From DASQPA01 sp963756455 (GTDB taxonomy: Bacteria > Acidobacteriota > Thermoanaerobaculia > Multivoradales > UBA5704): DNA of 64,000 nt. The position numbers and the translations under genes are program-made. Shown here piece by piece: positions 7,943-17,324 of the stretch. Below the pieces are notes generated by a model that worked only from the letters and a program-made list of their open reading frames with translations, was not told the origin of the DNA and ran no database searches. The stretch lies in assembly GCA_963756455.1 (NCBI GenBank), contig CAVWNC010000003.1:1798001-1862000 (forward strand), written 5' to 3'. How positions within the stretch are numbered: position 1 is the first letter of the stretch; every line of letters begins with the position of its first letter.

Positions 7943-8919
7943 GCCGTACGCCCCGCACCCCCCGCGAGGTCGCAACGGAAGTCCTGGAGGTGGAGGCGGC
8001 GGCGATCCGCGGCCTGCTTCCTCAGCTCGACGAGCGCTTCGATCGCGCAGTTGCCCTTCTCCGGGCCTGCACCGGTCGGGTGGTCTGCACGGGGATGGGG
8101 AAGAGCGGTCTCGTCCTTAAGAAGATCGCCGCCACCCTCGCCTCGACCGGCACCCCGGCCTTCTTCCTCCATCCGGCCGAGGCGGTGCACGGCGACCTCG
8201 GGATGATCGTGCCGGGGGACGTCGTGCTTGCCGCCTCCTACTCGGGCTCGACCGAGGAGCTGCTCCGGCTGGTCGAGACGCTCAAGCGGCTGGGCATCCC
8301 GCTCGTCGCCATGACCGCCAACGAGGGGAGCCCGCTCGCCCGCCATGCCGATCTCCACCTGCCGGTGGCGATCGATCGCGAGGCCTGTCCGTTGAACCTC
8401 GCCCCCACCGCCTCGACGACCGCCACCCTCGCCCTGGGCGATGCTCTCGCCATGGCGCTCCTCGAAGCGCGCGGCTTCACGAGCGAGGACTTCGCCCTCC
8501 TCCATCCCGCCGGCCAGCTCGGCAAGCGCCTGCTGAAAGTCGAGCAGCTCATGCACGCCGGCGACGCGCTCCCCCGGGTGGAGGCGGGCGCCTCGATGCG
8601 CGAGGCGATCTATGAGATGTCGAAGAAAGGTCTGGGGATCACCGCGGTGACAGACGCCGCGGGCAAGCTCCTCGGCTGCATCTCGGACGGCGACCTCCGC
8701 CGGCTGCTCGCCGCGGACGAGGAGATCCTGAAAAAGACCGCCGGCCAGTGCATGCGCACCGGTCCGCGGACGATCGCGGCGGACGAGCTCGCCGCCGCCG
8801 CTTTGAACGTCATGGAGGAGAAGCGCATCACCTCGCTTTTCGTCTGCGCCGATGCCGCCGACGCCCTTCTCGTCGGAGTGGTCCACATCCACGACCTCTG
8901 GGGATTGGAGCTGTTCTAG
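7939..8919 (+). CDS. kdsD: Arabinose-5-phosphate isomerase (KpsF/GutQ type)
   Basis: A 326-residue enzyme that makes arabinose-5-phosphate from ribulose-5-phosphate for KdsA. An N-terminal SIS domain carries RVVCTGMGKSGLVLKKIAAT, FFLHPAEAVHGDLGM and ASYSGSTEELL, with PTASTTATLALGDALA near its end. Two CBS domains follow from about residue 205. I chose the TTG at 7939, which overlaps the kdsA stop (TTGA); there is no ATG or GTG in frame before the conserved domain. Start confidence is moderate, product confidence high. Confidence 0.93.
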   Translation: MSRTPRTPREVATEVLEVEAAAIRGLLPQLDERFDRAVALLRACTGRVVCTGMGKSGLVLKKIAATLASTGTPAFFLHPAEAVHGDLGMIVPGDVVLAASYSGSTEELLRLVETLKRLGIPLVAMTANEGSPLARHADLHLPVAIDREACPLNLAPTASTTATLALGDALAMALLEARGFTSEDFALLHPAGQLGKRLLKVEQLMHAGDALPRVEAGASMREAIYEMSKKGLGITAVTDAAGKLLGCISDGDLRRLLAADEEILKKTAGQCMRTGPRTIAADELAAAALNVMEEKRITSLFVCADAADALLVGVVHIHDLWGLELF

Positions 8920-9459
8920 ATGCCTGCCCTCCCGGAAGATCAAATCGCCGAGCGCGCGGCGAAGCTCACCTGGCTGCTCTTCGACGTCGACGGCGTGCTC
9001 ACCGACGGCACTCTCGTCTACGGTCCCGACGGCGAGCAGTGGAAGACCTTCGAGGTGCGCGACGGCCTGGGGATGAAGTTTGCCCAGAAGATGGGGCTGA
9101 AAGTCGGCATCCTCTCCGGCCGTTCGTCGGACGCCCTCACCGCCCGCGCCCGGGAGCTCGAGCTCGACGCCCTCCTGACCCACCGCACCGACAAGGGGCC
9201 GGCCTTCGAGCAGTTCCTGGAACAGCACGGCGTCGCGGCGGACGAGGTCGGCTACATGGGCGACGATTTAGTCGACCTGCCGGTGATCCTCCGTTGCGGC
9301 CTCTCCTGCGCCCCGGCCGACGCGGTTTTGGAAGTGCGCGAGCGGGTCGACCGGGTGCTGACCCAAAACGGCGGCCGTGGGGCGGCGCGCGAGATGATCG
9401 AGCTCGTCCTCCGCGCCCGCGGCGAGTGGGAGCGCACCGTGGCCCCCTTCCTCGCGTGA
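8920..9459 (+). CDS. kdsC: 3-deoxy-manno-octulosonate-8-phosphatase
   Basis: A 179-residue HAD-superfamily phosphatase that dephosphorylates Kdo-8-phosphate. Motif I is LLFDVDGVLTDG, motif II is ILSGRSSDAL, and motif III/IV is VGYMGDDLVDLPV. There is no cap domain, as usual for the C0 KdsC class. The ATG directly follows the kdsD stop. The last codons overlap the GTG of the acyltransferase gene (GTGA). Confidence 0.95.
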   Translation: MPALPEDQIAERAAKLTWLLFDVDGVLTDGTLVYGPDGEQWKTFEVRDGLGMKFAQKMGLKVGILSGRSSDALTARARELELDALLTHRTDKGPAFEQFLEQHGVAADEVGYMGDDLVDLPVILRCGLSCAPADAVLEVRERVDRVLTQNGGRGAAREMIELVLRARGEWERTVAPFLA

Positions 9460-10385
9460 AACCCGTGGCCCCCCCGGGCCGGGCCGGGCCGAGAACCCGG
9501 CCCCGGCGCTTCACCGCCCGGCTGGAGCCGCTCGTCCCGCCTCTCGTCGCCGCGGTCTCCGCCCTCCTCGGCCGGCTCTCCTGGTCGGCCGTCCAGCGCT
9601 TCGGCCGCGGCCTCGGCCGGCTCGCCTGGAGCCTCGGCGGCCGCGACCGCAAGCGCGCGCTCGATCACCTGGCCCTCGCCTACCCGGATCTCTCGTCCGC
9701 CGCCCGTCGCACCCTCGGCCGCGCCTGCTTTAGGCACCAGGGGATGAACCTCGCCGAGTGCCTCCACCTCCTGCACAAAGATTGCGCGGATCTCGCCCGT
9801 CATGTCGAAGTGGAAGGCTGGGAGCACGTAGAGCGGGCGCGGGAGAACGGCCGGCCGCTCGTCCTCATCACCGGCCACTGCGGCAACTGGGAGATCCTGG
9901 GAGCAGCGCTCAACTGCAGGGGCTTGGGGATGGCGGTCGTCGCCCGCTCGCTCGACGAACCCCGGCTTCAGAGTCTCCTCGCCGGCCTCCGGAAGCGTTT
10001 CGGCACCGCCACCATCGAACGCGGCAGCGACGGCGCCGCCCGCCAGATCCTGGGCCTCCTCCGCCGCGGCGGCGCGCTCGGCATGCTGATCGACCAGGAC
10101 ACCAAAGTCGATGGCGTCTGGGTCCCTTTCTTCGGTCACCCCGCCTTCACCCCCGTAGGCGCCGCCAAAATCGCCCTCCGCCAAGGGACGGACGTCATCC
10201 CCACCTTCGCCGAAAGACGCCCCGACGGCTCCCACCGGATCCGCATCCAGCCGCCCTTGGACCTCCCGAACGATCCCCAGGAGGCGACGGCGGTGATGAC
10301 TCTAGCGATCGAGGAGCAGGTGCGGCGGCAGCCGGAGCAGTGGGTGTGGATGCACCGGCGGTGGCGACGGCAGCCGGTTGTTTGA
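9456..10385 (+). CDS. Lysophospholipid/lipid A acyltransferase, LpxL/HtrB family
   Basis: A 309-residue membrane-associated acyltransferase. The catalytic HX4E motif is HCGNWE (H141 to E146), and MLIDQDTKVDGVWVPFFG matches the family. The N-terminal region holds one hydrophobic segment (LVPPLVAAVSALLGRLSW). The family adds secondary acyl chains to Kdo2-lipid IVA, which fits its place at the end of the Kdo operon. The GTG at 9456 overlaps the kdsC stop. Which acyl position it serves cannot be read from sequence. It converges on the DUF4388 gene with a 14-nt gap. Confidence 0.88.
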   Translation: MKPVAPPGRAGPRTRPRRFTARLEPLVPPLVAAVSALLGRLSWSAVQRFGRGLGRLAWSLGGRDRKRALDHLALAYPDLSSAARRTLGRACFRHQGMNLAECLHLLHKDCADLARHVEVEGWEHVERARENGRPLVLITGHCGNWEILGAALNCRGLGMAVVARSLDEPRLQSLLAGLRKRFGTATIERGSDGAARQILGLLRRGGALGMLIDQDTKVDGVWVPFFGHPAFTPVGAAKIALRQGTDVIPTFAERRPDGSHRIRIQPPLDLPNDPQEATAVMTLAIEEQVRRQPEQWVWMHRRWRRQPVV

Positions 10386-10399
10386 TCGATCGTTCCGCC

Positions 10400-11509
10400 T
10401 CACGCCCCGACGTCGAACACCCGCCGCCACCACCTTTTGAGCGCCGGCTCGCCGCGGCTGTCGGCCTCGGTTTCGAGCTTGTCGACGGGGCGGGGGAGGA
10501 GGGCGAGGCGGCCCTTTTGGAGCTGGAGGAGGAGGAGGTCCATCTCGCGACCGCGCAGACGCGCGTCGCCGGAGAAGGCTTCTCCCAGGGTGGTGCGGCC
10601 ATCGAAGTGGGCGTAGAAGTCGCGCGCCTTGGCGGGCATCCTTTTCTGCTCGTCGTCGGTCGGCTCTTCCACCCAGATCGGATAGATGCGCTCCAGGAGG
10701 TCGAGCGGCACCGCCATGTGCCGGCGGGCGACGAGCACCTGCTCCTCGGTCGCCTGCTCCAGCATGAGGTCGTAGATCGACATCTCGTGCGTGCCGCTTC
10801 CCCACTCTTCGCCCAGCTCCTGGATGTCGAGGACGTTTCCCACGCAGAGGTGAAAGCCGGCCTCGAGGAAGCGGAAGTAGGAGCCGCGGAGCTCCTTGTA
10901 GAGGTCGGCGAGCGTCTTCTTGCCGTCGACCGCCCGGGCGATCCGTTCCTCCAGGGGAGCCAGGTCGTTCCCCGGCCAGAGCTTGCCGCGCGACAGCACC
11001 ACGTTGTCGTGGACGAGGACGCGGCGGATGCGGCGGTACTCGTCGAGCCAGCGCGAGCCCTCCATGGCGAGCCCCACGGTGTGGATCGGCTCGGGGAGGA
11101 TCTCCTCCTCGGGCGGCAGCTCGGACTGGAAGTAGAACACCCCGCGCTCCCAGAGGAAGAGGTCGCAGACCAGATCCTCGATCTGCTGGCGCAGTGTCGT
11201 CTGGATCACCTCCGGAGAGAGGATGCCGAGATCGGAGAGCGCCGCTCCCAGCCGGCCGCCGTTCACCGTACAGTGAGAGAGCGCCTGGAAGAGCCGGTCC
11301 TGGTTGACGTAGCCGTTGAGGAGCAGATACTGGCCGTAGAACTCCGCCGGATCGGTCGACAGACAGCCCACGATCTCCCCAGAGGCGAAGTAGACCCGTT
11401 TCTCCCGGTCGCTCCGGCGGACGACGAGCGCTCCGGTGCGGCGATCGTTCTTCGCCCACTGGAGGAGATCGCTCGGTGGGAAGGCGGCTAGTCGACCGGA
11501 GAATTCCAT
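10400..11509 (-). CDS. DUF4388 domain protein
   Basis: A 369-residue soluble protein whose N-terminus (MEFSGRLAAFPPSDLLQWAK then TGALVVRRSDREKRVYFASG) is the DUF4388/PATAN-type pattern of gliding- and signalling-associated proteins. The middle (QQIEDLVCDLFLWERGVFYF) also fits. The remainder is helical with no enzyme motif that I recognise. A -10-like TAGGAT lies 9 nt before the ATG with no clear ribosome site. It is followed 14 nt later by the converging acyltransferase. Confidence 0.8.
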   Translation of the reverse strand: MEFSGRLAAFPPSDLLQWAKNDRRTGALVVRRSDREKRVYFASGEIVGCLSTDPAEFYGQYLLLNGYVNQDRLFQALSHCTVNGGRLGAALSDLGILSPEVIQTTLRQQIEDLVCDLFLWERGVFYFQSELPPEEEILPEPIHTVGLAMEGSRWLDEYRRIRRVLVHDNVVLSRGKLWPGNDLAPLEERIARAVDGKKTLADLYKELRGSYFRFLEAGFHLCVGNVLDIQELGEEWGSGTHEMSIYDLMLEQATEEQVLVARRHMAVPLDLLERIYPIWVEEPTDDEQKRMPAKARDFYAHFDGRTTLGEAFSGDARLRGREMDLLLLQLQKGRLALLPRPVDKLETEADSRGEPALKRWWRRVFDVGA

Positions 11510-11521
11510 GCGGCCTACATC

Positions 11522-12880
11522 CTACTCCGCCGGGGTCCCGAGAAGTCCTTCGAGCTCGTGCCGCCGGCTTTGAAGCTCCGCCGGGGTCTGCGCTTCGAGG
11601 ACGAGGCGGAGGAACGGCTCGGTGTTCGACGGACGGACGTTCCCCCACCAGGTGGGATATTGGAAGGTGATGCCGTCCAGGTAGTCGATCTCGGCGTCCC
11701 GGTAGCGCTCGGCGAGCCGCTCGATCATCCCCGCCTTGTCCTCGACGACGAAGTTGATCTCCGGGCTCTTTGAGTAGCGCTTGAGCGGCGCGACGAGGCG
11801 CGACAGCGGCTCGCCTTTCGTGCGCATCGCGTTCAGCACCTCGACGACGGCTAGAAGCGCGCAGTCGGCATAAAAATGGTCGCGGAAGTAGTAGTGCCCG
11901 GCGAGCTCGCCGCCGAAGATGCCGTGGCGCTTGCGGAGCGTCGCCTTCATGAAGGAGTGCCCCACCCGCTCGCGGACGGGGACGCCGCCCGCCTCCGCGA
12001 TGTACTCGGCGACGGCCCGCGAGGAGCGCAGGTCGTAGAGCACCGCCTGGCCCGGCTCGCGGGCGAGCAGCTCGCCGCCGATGAGCGCGGTCATCAGATC
12101 GCTCCCCACCGAGACTCCCAGCTCGTCGACGAAGGCGGCGCGGTCGGCGTCGCCGTCGAAGGCGACCCCCAGATCGGCGCCGCTCTCCCGCACCAGCCGC
12201 TCCAGGTCTTTCAGGTTCTCTTCCTTGAGCGGGTTGGCTTCATGGTTGGGAAAACGGCCGTCGAGCTCGAAATAGAGCGGGATGAGCTCGATTCCCGCCG
12301 CTTCGAGGATGGGCCGGTAGATCGTGCCCATGCCGTTCGCGGCATCGACCGCGACTTTGAGCGGGCGGCCGCCGGAACCGGGTTTGAGGAAGGAGAGGAC
12401 GTGCTCGCTGTAGGCGTCGAAGATCTCTCCCGTCCGGATGAAGCCCGACTGCGGCGCCCGCGGCAGGTCGCCCGCCGTCACCTTCGCCTCCATGAGGGCG
12501 ATGCCGTGGTCGCCGGAGACCGGCCGCGCCTCGTGGCGGCTGAACTTGAAGCCGTTGTACTCCGCCGGGTTGTGGGAGGCCGTCGTCTGCACCCCGCCGG
12601 CCGCTTTCTCGTGGCCCACCGCGAAGTAGTTCATCGGCGTCGTGGCGAGCCCGATGTCCAAGACGTCGAGGCCGCCCGAGGTGATCCCGCCGGAGAGCGC
12701 CGTCATGAGGCTCGGGCTGTGCTCGCGCATGTCGCGGCTGACCACGACGGTGTTGCCCTGGGCGCGGTCCTCGGCATCTAAAACGAATTGGAAGGCGAGG
12801 CCGATCTCCCGCGCCCGTTTCTCGTCGAGCTGACTGGGATAGAGGCCGCGGACGTCGTACGCTTTGAAGATTCCGGACAT
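11522..12880 (-). CDS. Phosphomannomutase/phosphoglucomutase
   Basis: A 452-residue alpha-D-phosphohexomutase. The phosphoserine loop is TTASHNPAEYNG with S102 as the phosphorylated residue. The metal loop is VAFDGDADRAAF, the sugar-specificity loop is GGELAGHYYFRD, and the C-terminal phosphate-binding loop is RPSNTEPFLRLV. It interconverts hexose 6- and 1-phosphates for surface polysaccharide precursors. It lies 33 nt downstream of ileS on the same strand. Substrate preference (mannose or glucose) is not resolvable here. Confidence 0.94.
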   Translation of the reverse strand: MSGIFKAYDVRGLYPSQLDEKRAREIGLAFQFVLDAEDRAQGNTVVVSRDMREHSPSLMTALSGGITSGGLDVLDIGLATTPMNYFAVGHEKAAGGVQTTASHNPAEYNGFKFSRHEARPVSGDHGIALMEAKVTAGDLPRAPQSGFIRTGEIFDAYSEHVLSFLKPGSGGRPLKVAVDAANGMGTIYRPILEAAGIELIPLYFELDGRFPNHEANPLKEENLKDLERLVRESGADLGVAFDGDADRAAFVDELGVSVGSDLMTALIGGELLAREPGQAVLYDLRSSRAVAEYIAEAGGVPVRERVGHSFMKATLRKRHGIFGGELAGHYYFRDHFYADCALLAVVEVLNAMRTKGEPLSRLVAPLKRYSKSPEINFVVEDKAGMIERLAERYRDAEIDYLDGITFQYPTWWGNVRPSNTEPFLRLVLEAQTPAELQSRRHELEGLLGTPAE

Positions 12881-12913
12881 AGGCAGAGTCGTTCCGTTCG
12901 GTTCAGTCAGGGT

Positions 12914-15900
12914 TTATGCCTTCTCGATCGAGAAGGCGAAGTCGAGGCCCTCGACGGGCGCCTCGGTCAGGGAGCCGGACGTCTCGTTAGACATTCCGTC
13001 GGCGGCAAGCTCGGTCGCCAAAGTCTCGCCGGCGATCCAGTCGCGATGGGTGGCGATCGCGGCGGCGAGATCGGGAGCGGCGCGGTAGAGGACCCGGATA
13101 CGATCGGCGTAGTCGAGATCCTGATCCTTCCGCGCCGTCTGTAGCCGGTGGACGACCTCGCGCGCCCAGAGCTCCGCGATCAGCTCGGGGGTCAAGGCGG
13201 TCTCCAGGGCGACCAGCAGCTCGCGGTCCCCCTGGGTCGCCGCCCCGGCGCGTTCGACGAGCCGGATCTCGACGTCGTCCGCCGCCAGCTCGACCGGCCC
13301 GCCGGGAAGCTCGACCGTGATCCGGCCGCTCGCCTCGACCTCGGCCGCCAGGGCGTCGCCGTCCGCCCCTTCGAGGGCCTTCTTGACCTCCCCCATCCGC
13401 TTGCCGAGCTTCGGCCCGAGCTTCGGATAGAGCGGCCGCACCTCGTGATGGACGTACTGCGAGCGATCGGCCGCCCAGCGGATCTCCTTGACGTTCAGCT
13501 CGTCTTCCAGCAGATCGGCGTAGGGCATCACGAGGCCGGGGAGGGCGGCATCGGCGGTGACCAGGGTGACCGCGGCGAGCGGCTGCCGGGTCTTCAGGCC
13601 GTGTTCGTTCCGCGCCGCATGGCCGAGGCGGACGATGCGCTGGAGGGCCGCCATGCTGGCGAGGAGGGCCGGCTCGTCGCGATCCTTCTTCGACGTCTCC
13701 AAAAGGGGCCAATCGGTGAGATGGATGCTGAGCGGTGCCGACTCATCCTGGCTCCGCACGAGCTGCCGGTGGAGCACCTCGGCCACGAAGGGCGTGAAGG
13801 GAGCGAGGAGCCGGGAGAGCGTCGTCAGCACCTCGTAGAGGGTCTCGTAGGCGCTCGCCTTTCCCGTCGCGATTTCCGAGTCGGCGTGGTGATGCGCCTC
13901 GCCGGCCCAGAAGCGGCCGCGGCTCCGGCGGATGTACCAGTTGGTGAGATCGTCCAGAAACTCCTCGATCGGCCGGGCGGCGCCCACGACATCGTAGGCG
14001 TCGAGCGCGGCGGTGATCGCGGCGGCCAGGCGGTCGAGCCGGAGGAGAATCCAGCGGTCCAAGGGCGGCCGGGTGGCGAAGGCCGGAGCCGATCGCGAGC
14101 CCGGGTGCCAGCCGTCCAGGTTCGCGTAGATGGTGAAGAAGGAGAGCGCGTTCCACAGCGGCAGGAGGAAACGCTGGGCCGCCTCGCGGACGAGGTTTTC
14201 CGAGAAGCGCGACGGCACCTCCGGGTCGTTGACGCAGAAGTACCAGCGCAGAGCATCCGCCCCGGTCTTCTCGATCACCGCCAAGGGCTCGACGACGTTG
14301 CCCAACCGTTTCGACTGCTTGCGCCCTTTCTCGTCCAGGATGTGGCCGAGGACGATGCAGTTCTCGTAGGCGACCGAGTCGAAGAGGAGGACGCCGAGGA
14401 CGTGGAGGGTGTAGAACCAGCCCCGCGTCTGGTCGACCGCCTCGGCGATCAAGTCCGCCGGAAAGGCGCGATGCGCCTTCGGATCGAACTCCGGGAGCGG
14501 CTCGCCCAGGTAGTGGTGCTGGGCGAAGGGCATCGAGCCCGAGTCGAACCAGGCGTCGATCACCTCCTGTACCCGCTTCATGACGCTGCCGCACTCCGGG
14601 CAGGGCCAGGTGATCTCGTCGATCCCCGGCCGGTGCGGGTCGAACTGCGTCGAATCGTAGGGATCGGCGGGCAGCGGCCGGCCTGAAACGGCGAACAGCT
14701 CCTGGTAAGAGCCGACGACCTTCTTGTGGCCGCAGCCGGAGCAGATCCAGATCGGCAGCGGCGTTCCCCAGTAGCGCTTCCGCGACAGCGCCCAGTCGAC
14801 GACGTTCTCCAGCCAATTGCCGAACCGCCCCTCGCCGATGTGCTCGGGGTGCCAGTGGATCTCTCTGTTCTTCGCCACCAGCTCGCCCTTCTCGGCGGTC
14901 GTCTGCACGAACCAGCTCTCGGTCGCGTAGTAGAGGAGCGGCCGGTCGCAGCGCCAGCAGAAGGGATAGTTGTGCTTGTAGCGGTCCGAATGGAGCATGA
15001 GGCCGCGCGACTTCAGGTCCTGGATGATCTTGGCGTCGGCGTCCTTGAACCAGAGGCCGGCGAAGGGGACGGCGCCGGCGACCATCTTCCCCTCGGAATC
15101 GACCGAGCGGATGAGCGGCAGCCCGTAACGCCGGCCGGTCTGGTAGTCGTCCTCGCCGAAGGGCGGCGCGGTGTGGACGAGCCCCGTCCCCTCGGTCCGG
15201 GTGACGTAGTCGCCGAGCACCACCCGTCCCGGCTCTTCGGGGAAGAAGAAGGTGTAGAGCCGGTCGTAGAGGAGATTTTCGAGCGCTTTGCCCGAGATCC
15301 GGGCGAGCGCCGGCCATTCCTTGCGATCTCGCAGGTCGACCTGCCGCCGCTTGCCGTTTTCTTCCAACGCCAGCGGTACCGGCGTCCCGAGATCGGCGCC
15401 GAGGAGCAGGTGCTCCCCCGGGCGGCCGGGGAAGTCGATCACCTCGTAGGTCAGGTCGGGGTGGACGGCGAGGCCGACGTTCGCGATCGTCGTCCACGGC
15501 GTCGTCGTCCAGGCGACGAAGGAGAGGTCCGGCCCCACCTCCCATTTCCCGCCGGTGCCGCCATCCAAAGTCTCGACGCTCTGGCCGGCGCGGGCCTTGA
15601 AGAGGGTCCAGATCGAGGGATCGTCGGCTTCCTTATAGTTCTGCGCCACCTCGTGCGACGAGAGGGTCGTGCCGCAGCGGGCGCAGTAGGGCTGGATCTT
15701 GTAGCCCTCGACGAGCAGCGCCCGCTTCGACAGCTCGGAGAGCGCCCACCAGACCGATTCGATGTACTCGTTCGAGTAGGTGCGGTAGGCATGATCGAGG
15801 TCGATCCAGTAGCCGATCCGCTCGGTCATCGTCCGCCACTGCGCCTCGTAGGTGTGGACGCTGTCCAGGCAGGCGCGGTTGAAGGCGGCGATCCCGTACT

Positions 15901-16237
15901 CCTCGATCTGGTGCTTGCCGGCAAAGCCCAGCCGCTTCTCGACCTCGATCTCGACCGCCAGGCCATGGGTGTCCCAGCCGGCCTTCCGGGGAACCTGGAA
16001 GCCGCGCATGGTCTTGTAGCGCGGGAAGAGGTCTTTGATCACCCGGGTGACGACGTGCCCCACGTGGGGAACGTTGTTGGCCGTCGGGGGACCTTCATAG
16101 AAGACGAACGTCCCCGCGGGAGCCGGGCGTTCGAGGCTCTGGGCGAAGATGCCGGCCTCCCGCCAGAAGTCGAGGACTTCCTGCTCCAAACGAGGGAACG
16201 GGTAACCACCGGGGACGTCTGGGAATCGGCTGCTCAT
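12914..16237 (-). CDS. ileS: Isoleucyl-tRNA synthetase, type 2-like
   Basis: A 1107-residue class I synthetase. The HIGH-equivalent is HVGH at residues 58-61 (EGPPTANNVPHVGHV) and the KMSKS-equivalent is KQSKR in DEKGRKQSKRLGNVVEPL. Length, the IEEYGIAAFNRACLDSVHTY segment and the absence of a C-terminal zinc finger fit the eukaryotic-like type 2 enzymes, some of which resist mupirocin. The editing and anticodon-binding domains are complete. The first ATG in the frame is at 16297, but the alignment-like start MSSRFPDVPGGYPFPRLEQE at 16237 is preferred. No ribosome site is obvious; a TACAAT about 60 nt upstream may be its -10. Confidence 0.95.
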   Translation of the reverse strand: MSSRFPDVPGGYPFPRLEQEVLDFWREAGIFAQSLERPAPAGTFVFYEGPPTANNVPHVGHVVTRVIKDLFPRYKTMRGFQVPRKAGWDTHGLAVEIEVEKRLGFAGKHQIEEYGIAAFNRACLDSVHTYEAQWRTMTERIGYWIDLDHAYRTYSNEYIESVWWALSELSKRALLVEGYKIQPYCARCGTTLSSHEVAQNYKEADDPSIWTLFKARAGQSVETLDGGTGGKWEVGPDLSFVAWTTTPWTTIANVGLAVHPDLTYEVIDFPGRPGEHLLLGADLGTPVPLALEENGKRRQVDLRDRKEWPALARISGKALENLLYDRLYTFFFPEEPGRVVLGDYVTRTEGTGLVHTAPPFGEDDYQTGRRYGLPLIRSVDSEGKMVAGAVPFAGLWFKDADAKIIQDLKSRGLMLHSDRYKHNYPFCWRCDRPLLYYATESWFVQTTAEKGELVAKNREIHWHPEHIGEGRFGNWLENVVDWALSRKRYWGTPLPIWICSGCGHKKVVGSYQELFAVSGRPLPADPYDSTQFDPHRPGIDEITWPCPECGSVMKRVQEVIDAWFDSGSMPFAQHHYLGEPLPEFDPKAHRAFPADLIAEAVDQTRGWFYTLHVLGVLLFDSVAYENCIVLGHILDEKGRKQSKRLGNVVEPLAVIEKTGADALRWYFCVNDPEVPSRFSENLVREAAQRFLLPLWNALSFFTIYANLDGWHPGSRSAPAFATRPPLDRWILLRLDRLAAAITAALDAYDVVGAARPIEEFLDDLTNWYIRRSRGRFWAGEAHHHADSEIATGKASAYETLYEVLTTLSRLLAPFTPFVAEVLHRQLVRSQDESAPLSIHLTDWPLLETSKKDRDEPALLASMAALQRIVRLGHAARNEHGLKTRQPLAAVTLVTADAALPGLVMPYADLLEDELNVKEIRWAADRSQYVHHEVRPLYPKLGPKLGKRMGEVKKALEGADGDALAAEVEASGRITVELPGGPVELAADDVEIRLVERAGAATQGDRELLVALETALTPELIAELWAREVVHRLQTARKDQDLDYADRIRVLYRAAPDLAAAIATHRDWIAGETLATELAADGMSNETSGSLTEAPVEGLDFAFSIEKA

Positions 16238-16351
16238 AGTTGTCGGGTTTCGCCCGCACGGAAGGGGACTCCGGCCCCCAGGCGGCGAGCGAGTCATTGT
16301 AGCAGGGGAGGGGAAGCCGGCCGGGGAAAGCGCTTTCTGGCGAGATCGAGC

Positions 16352-16540
16352 CTAAAACTTCGGCAGCAATCCCGCTTGCTTACAGAGCTGGTTGGCCGTG
16401 ATCCGGTCGAGGGCCTGGTGCCGCTTGACCGGGATCGTCTTCGCACCGTTGGTATAGATCGAGTGGTTTCCACCCTCCCGGAGGAGATAGAACCCGTTCT
16501 CCGTCAGGTACTGGACGAGGTCACGCCGTTTGACGGACAT
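16352..16540 (-). CDS. hicA: HicA-family toxin (mRNA interferase)
   Basis: A 62-residue protein with the small double-stranded-RNA-binding-like HicA fold signature: RRDLVQYLTENGFYLLREGG, then the catalytic histidine context GNHSIYTN and TIPVKRHQ. The C-terminus (ITANQLCKQAGL) also fits. It overlaps the 3' end of hicB by 20 nt. Such toxins cleave mRNA until neutralised by HicB. Confidence 0.9.
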   Translation of the reverse strand: MSVKRRDLVQYLTENGFYLLREGGNHSIYTNGAKTIPVKRHQALDRITANQLCKQAGLLPKF

Positions 16541-16760
16541 CGTCCAAGTCTACGGCGACCTGTTCGAAGAGGTCGTTGCCGACCGGAATCTCCTGGCCGA
16601 GTTGCCGGTAGGCCAAGATCATCTCTTGGAGGGCATCCCGGAGCATCGCCCGGCACTCCTCGATCGTGCTCCCTTCCGTGACGACCTCGGGCCACTCTAA
16701 GAGCTGGCCGATGTATCCGGCCTCGATTTTCGCGTACCTCGCCGTGTAGCTCTGGAGCAT
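16521..16760 (-). CDS. hicB: HicB-family antitoxin
   Basis: A 79-residue partial RNase H-like domain (YTARYAKIEAGYIGQLLEWP, VVTEGSTIEECRAMLRDALQ) typical of HicB. There is no clear C-terminal DNA-binding domain, so autoregulation may need HicA or another factor. The Shine-Dalgarno AAGGAAGG lies 4 nt before the ATG at 16760. Longer in-frame starts reach 16982 but encode low-complexity sequence. The order is antitoxin then toxin. Confidence 0.88.
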   Translation of the reverse strand: MLQSYTARYAKIEAGYIGQLLEWPEVVTEGSTIEECRAMLRDALQEMILAYRQLGQEIPVGNDLFEQVAVDLDDVRQTA

Positions 16761-17324
16761 CGGACCTTCCTTCTTGCGCGGCACCCATTGTACTCCGCGG
16801 CGGTAACTCAGCCGGACGCAGTTTGGCGACCGATCTCTGCCACGAGGGTGGCACTCGGCCCCGCACTCGGCCCCGGAGGGGCTGTTCCCCTGGGTGGAAA
16901 GTACGGCGCGAATCCGCCCCATCCCGGCGGAGGCTGGAGGGGTTCCCGGCATCGGGCGCAGTTGCGGGTATGTCTTCCTCATTTGCTCCGAAGGGGCTGG
17001 ACCTGCCTTCCAATCCGAGGTCTCAATGCAGGGCCAGGGGGGGCGGCACCTGGCCGCCCCCTTCCCCTACCGCCCTACTCCAGGCACTTCCGGACCAGGA
17101 TCCGTCCCACCTGCACCTCCGCGCCCGGTTCGGATGGATGGGGATGGACGGGCTGGTACTATCGGTGCGACTGCGCATGGAGTGTAACTCTTCGGCGTGG
17201 CTGGCGGTCGGTGGAGTTTGCAGCTCTGCCGGCCCCGCTTGAGGTGGGGGGAGGAACGTTTCCTCCCGGCGGAGATGAGCCATCACAATCGGCGGCAAAA
17301 GCTTAAAACAGGGGGCCCGTTTCT
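16761..17324. other. Gene-poor interval with a terminator-like hairpin
   Basis: These 564 nt hold no ORF that looks coding on either strand. A perfect 9-bp stem with a 5-nt loop lies at 17039-17061 and is followed by TTCCCC, so it may stop transcription weakly. I see no tRNA. Confidence 0.5.
16787..16792 (-). promoter_or_regulatory. Possible -10 element of hicBA
   Basis: TACAAT on the minus strand lies 26 nt before the hicB ATG, which leaves room for a short leader with the Shine-Dalgarno. No convincing -35 is seen. Confidence 0.35.
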
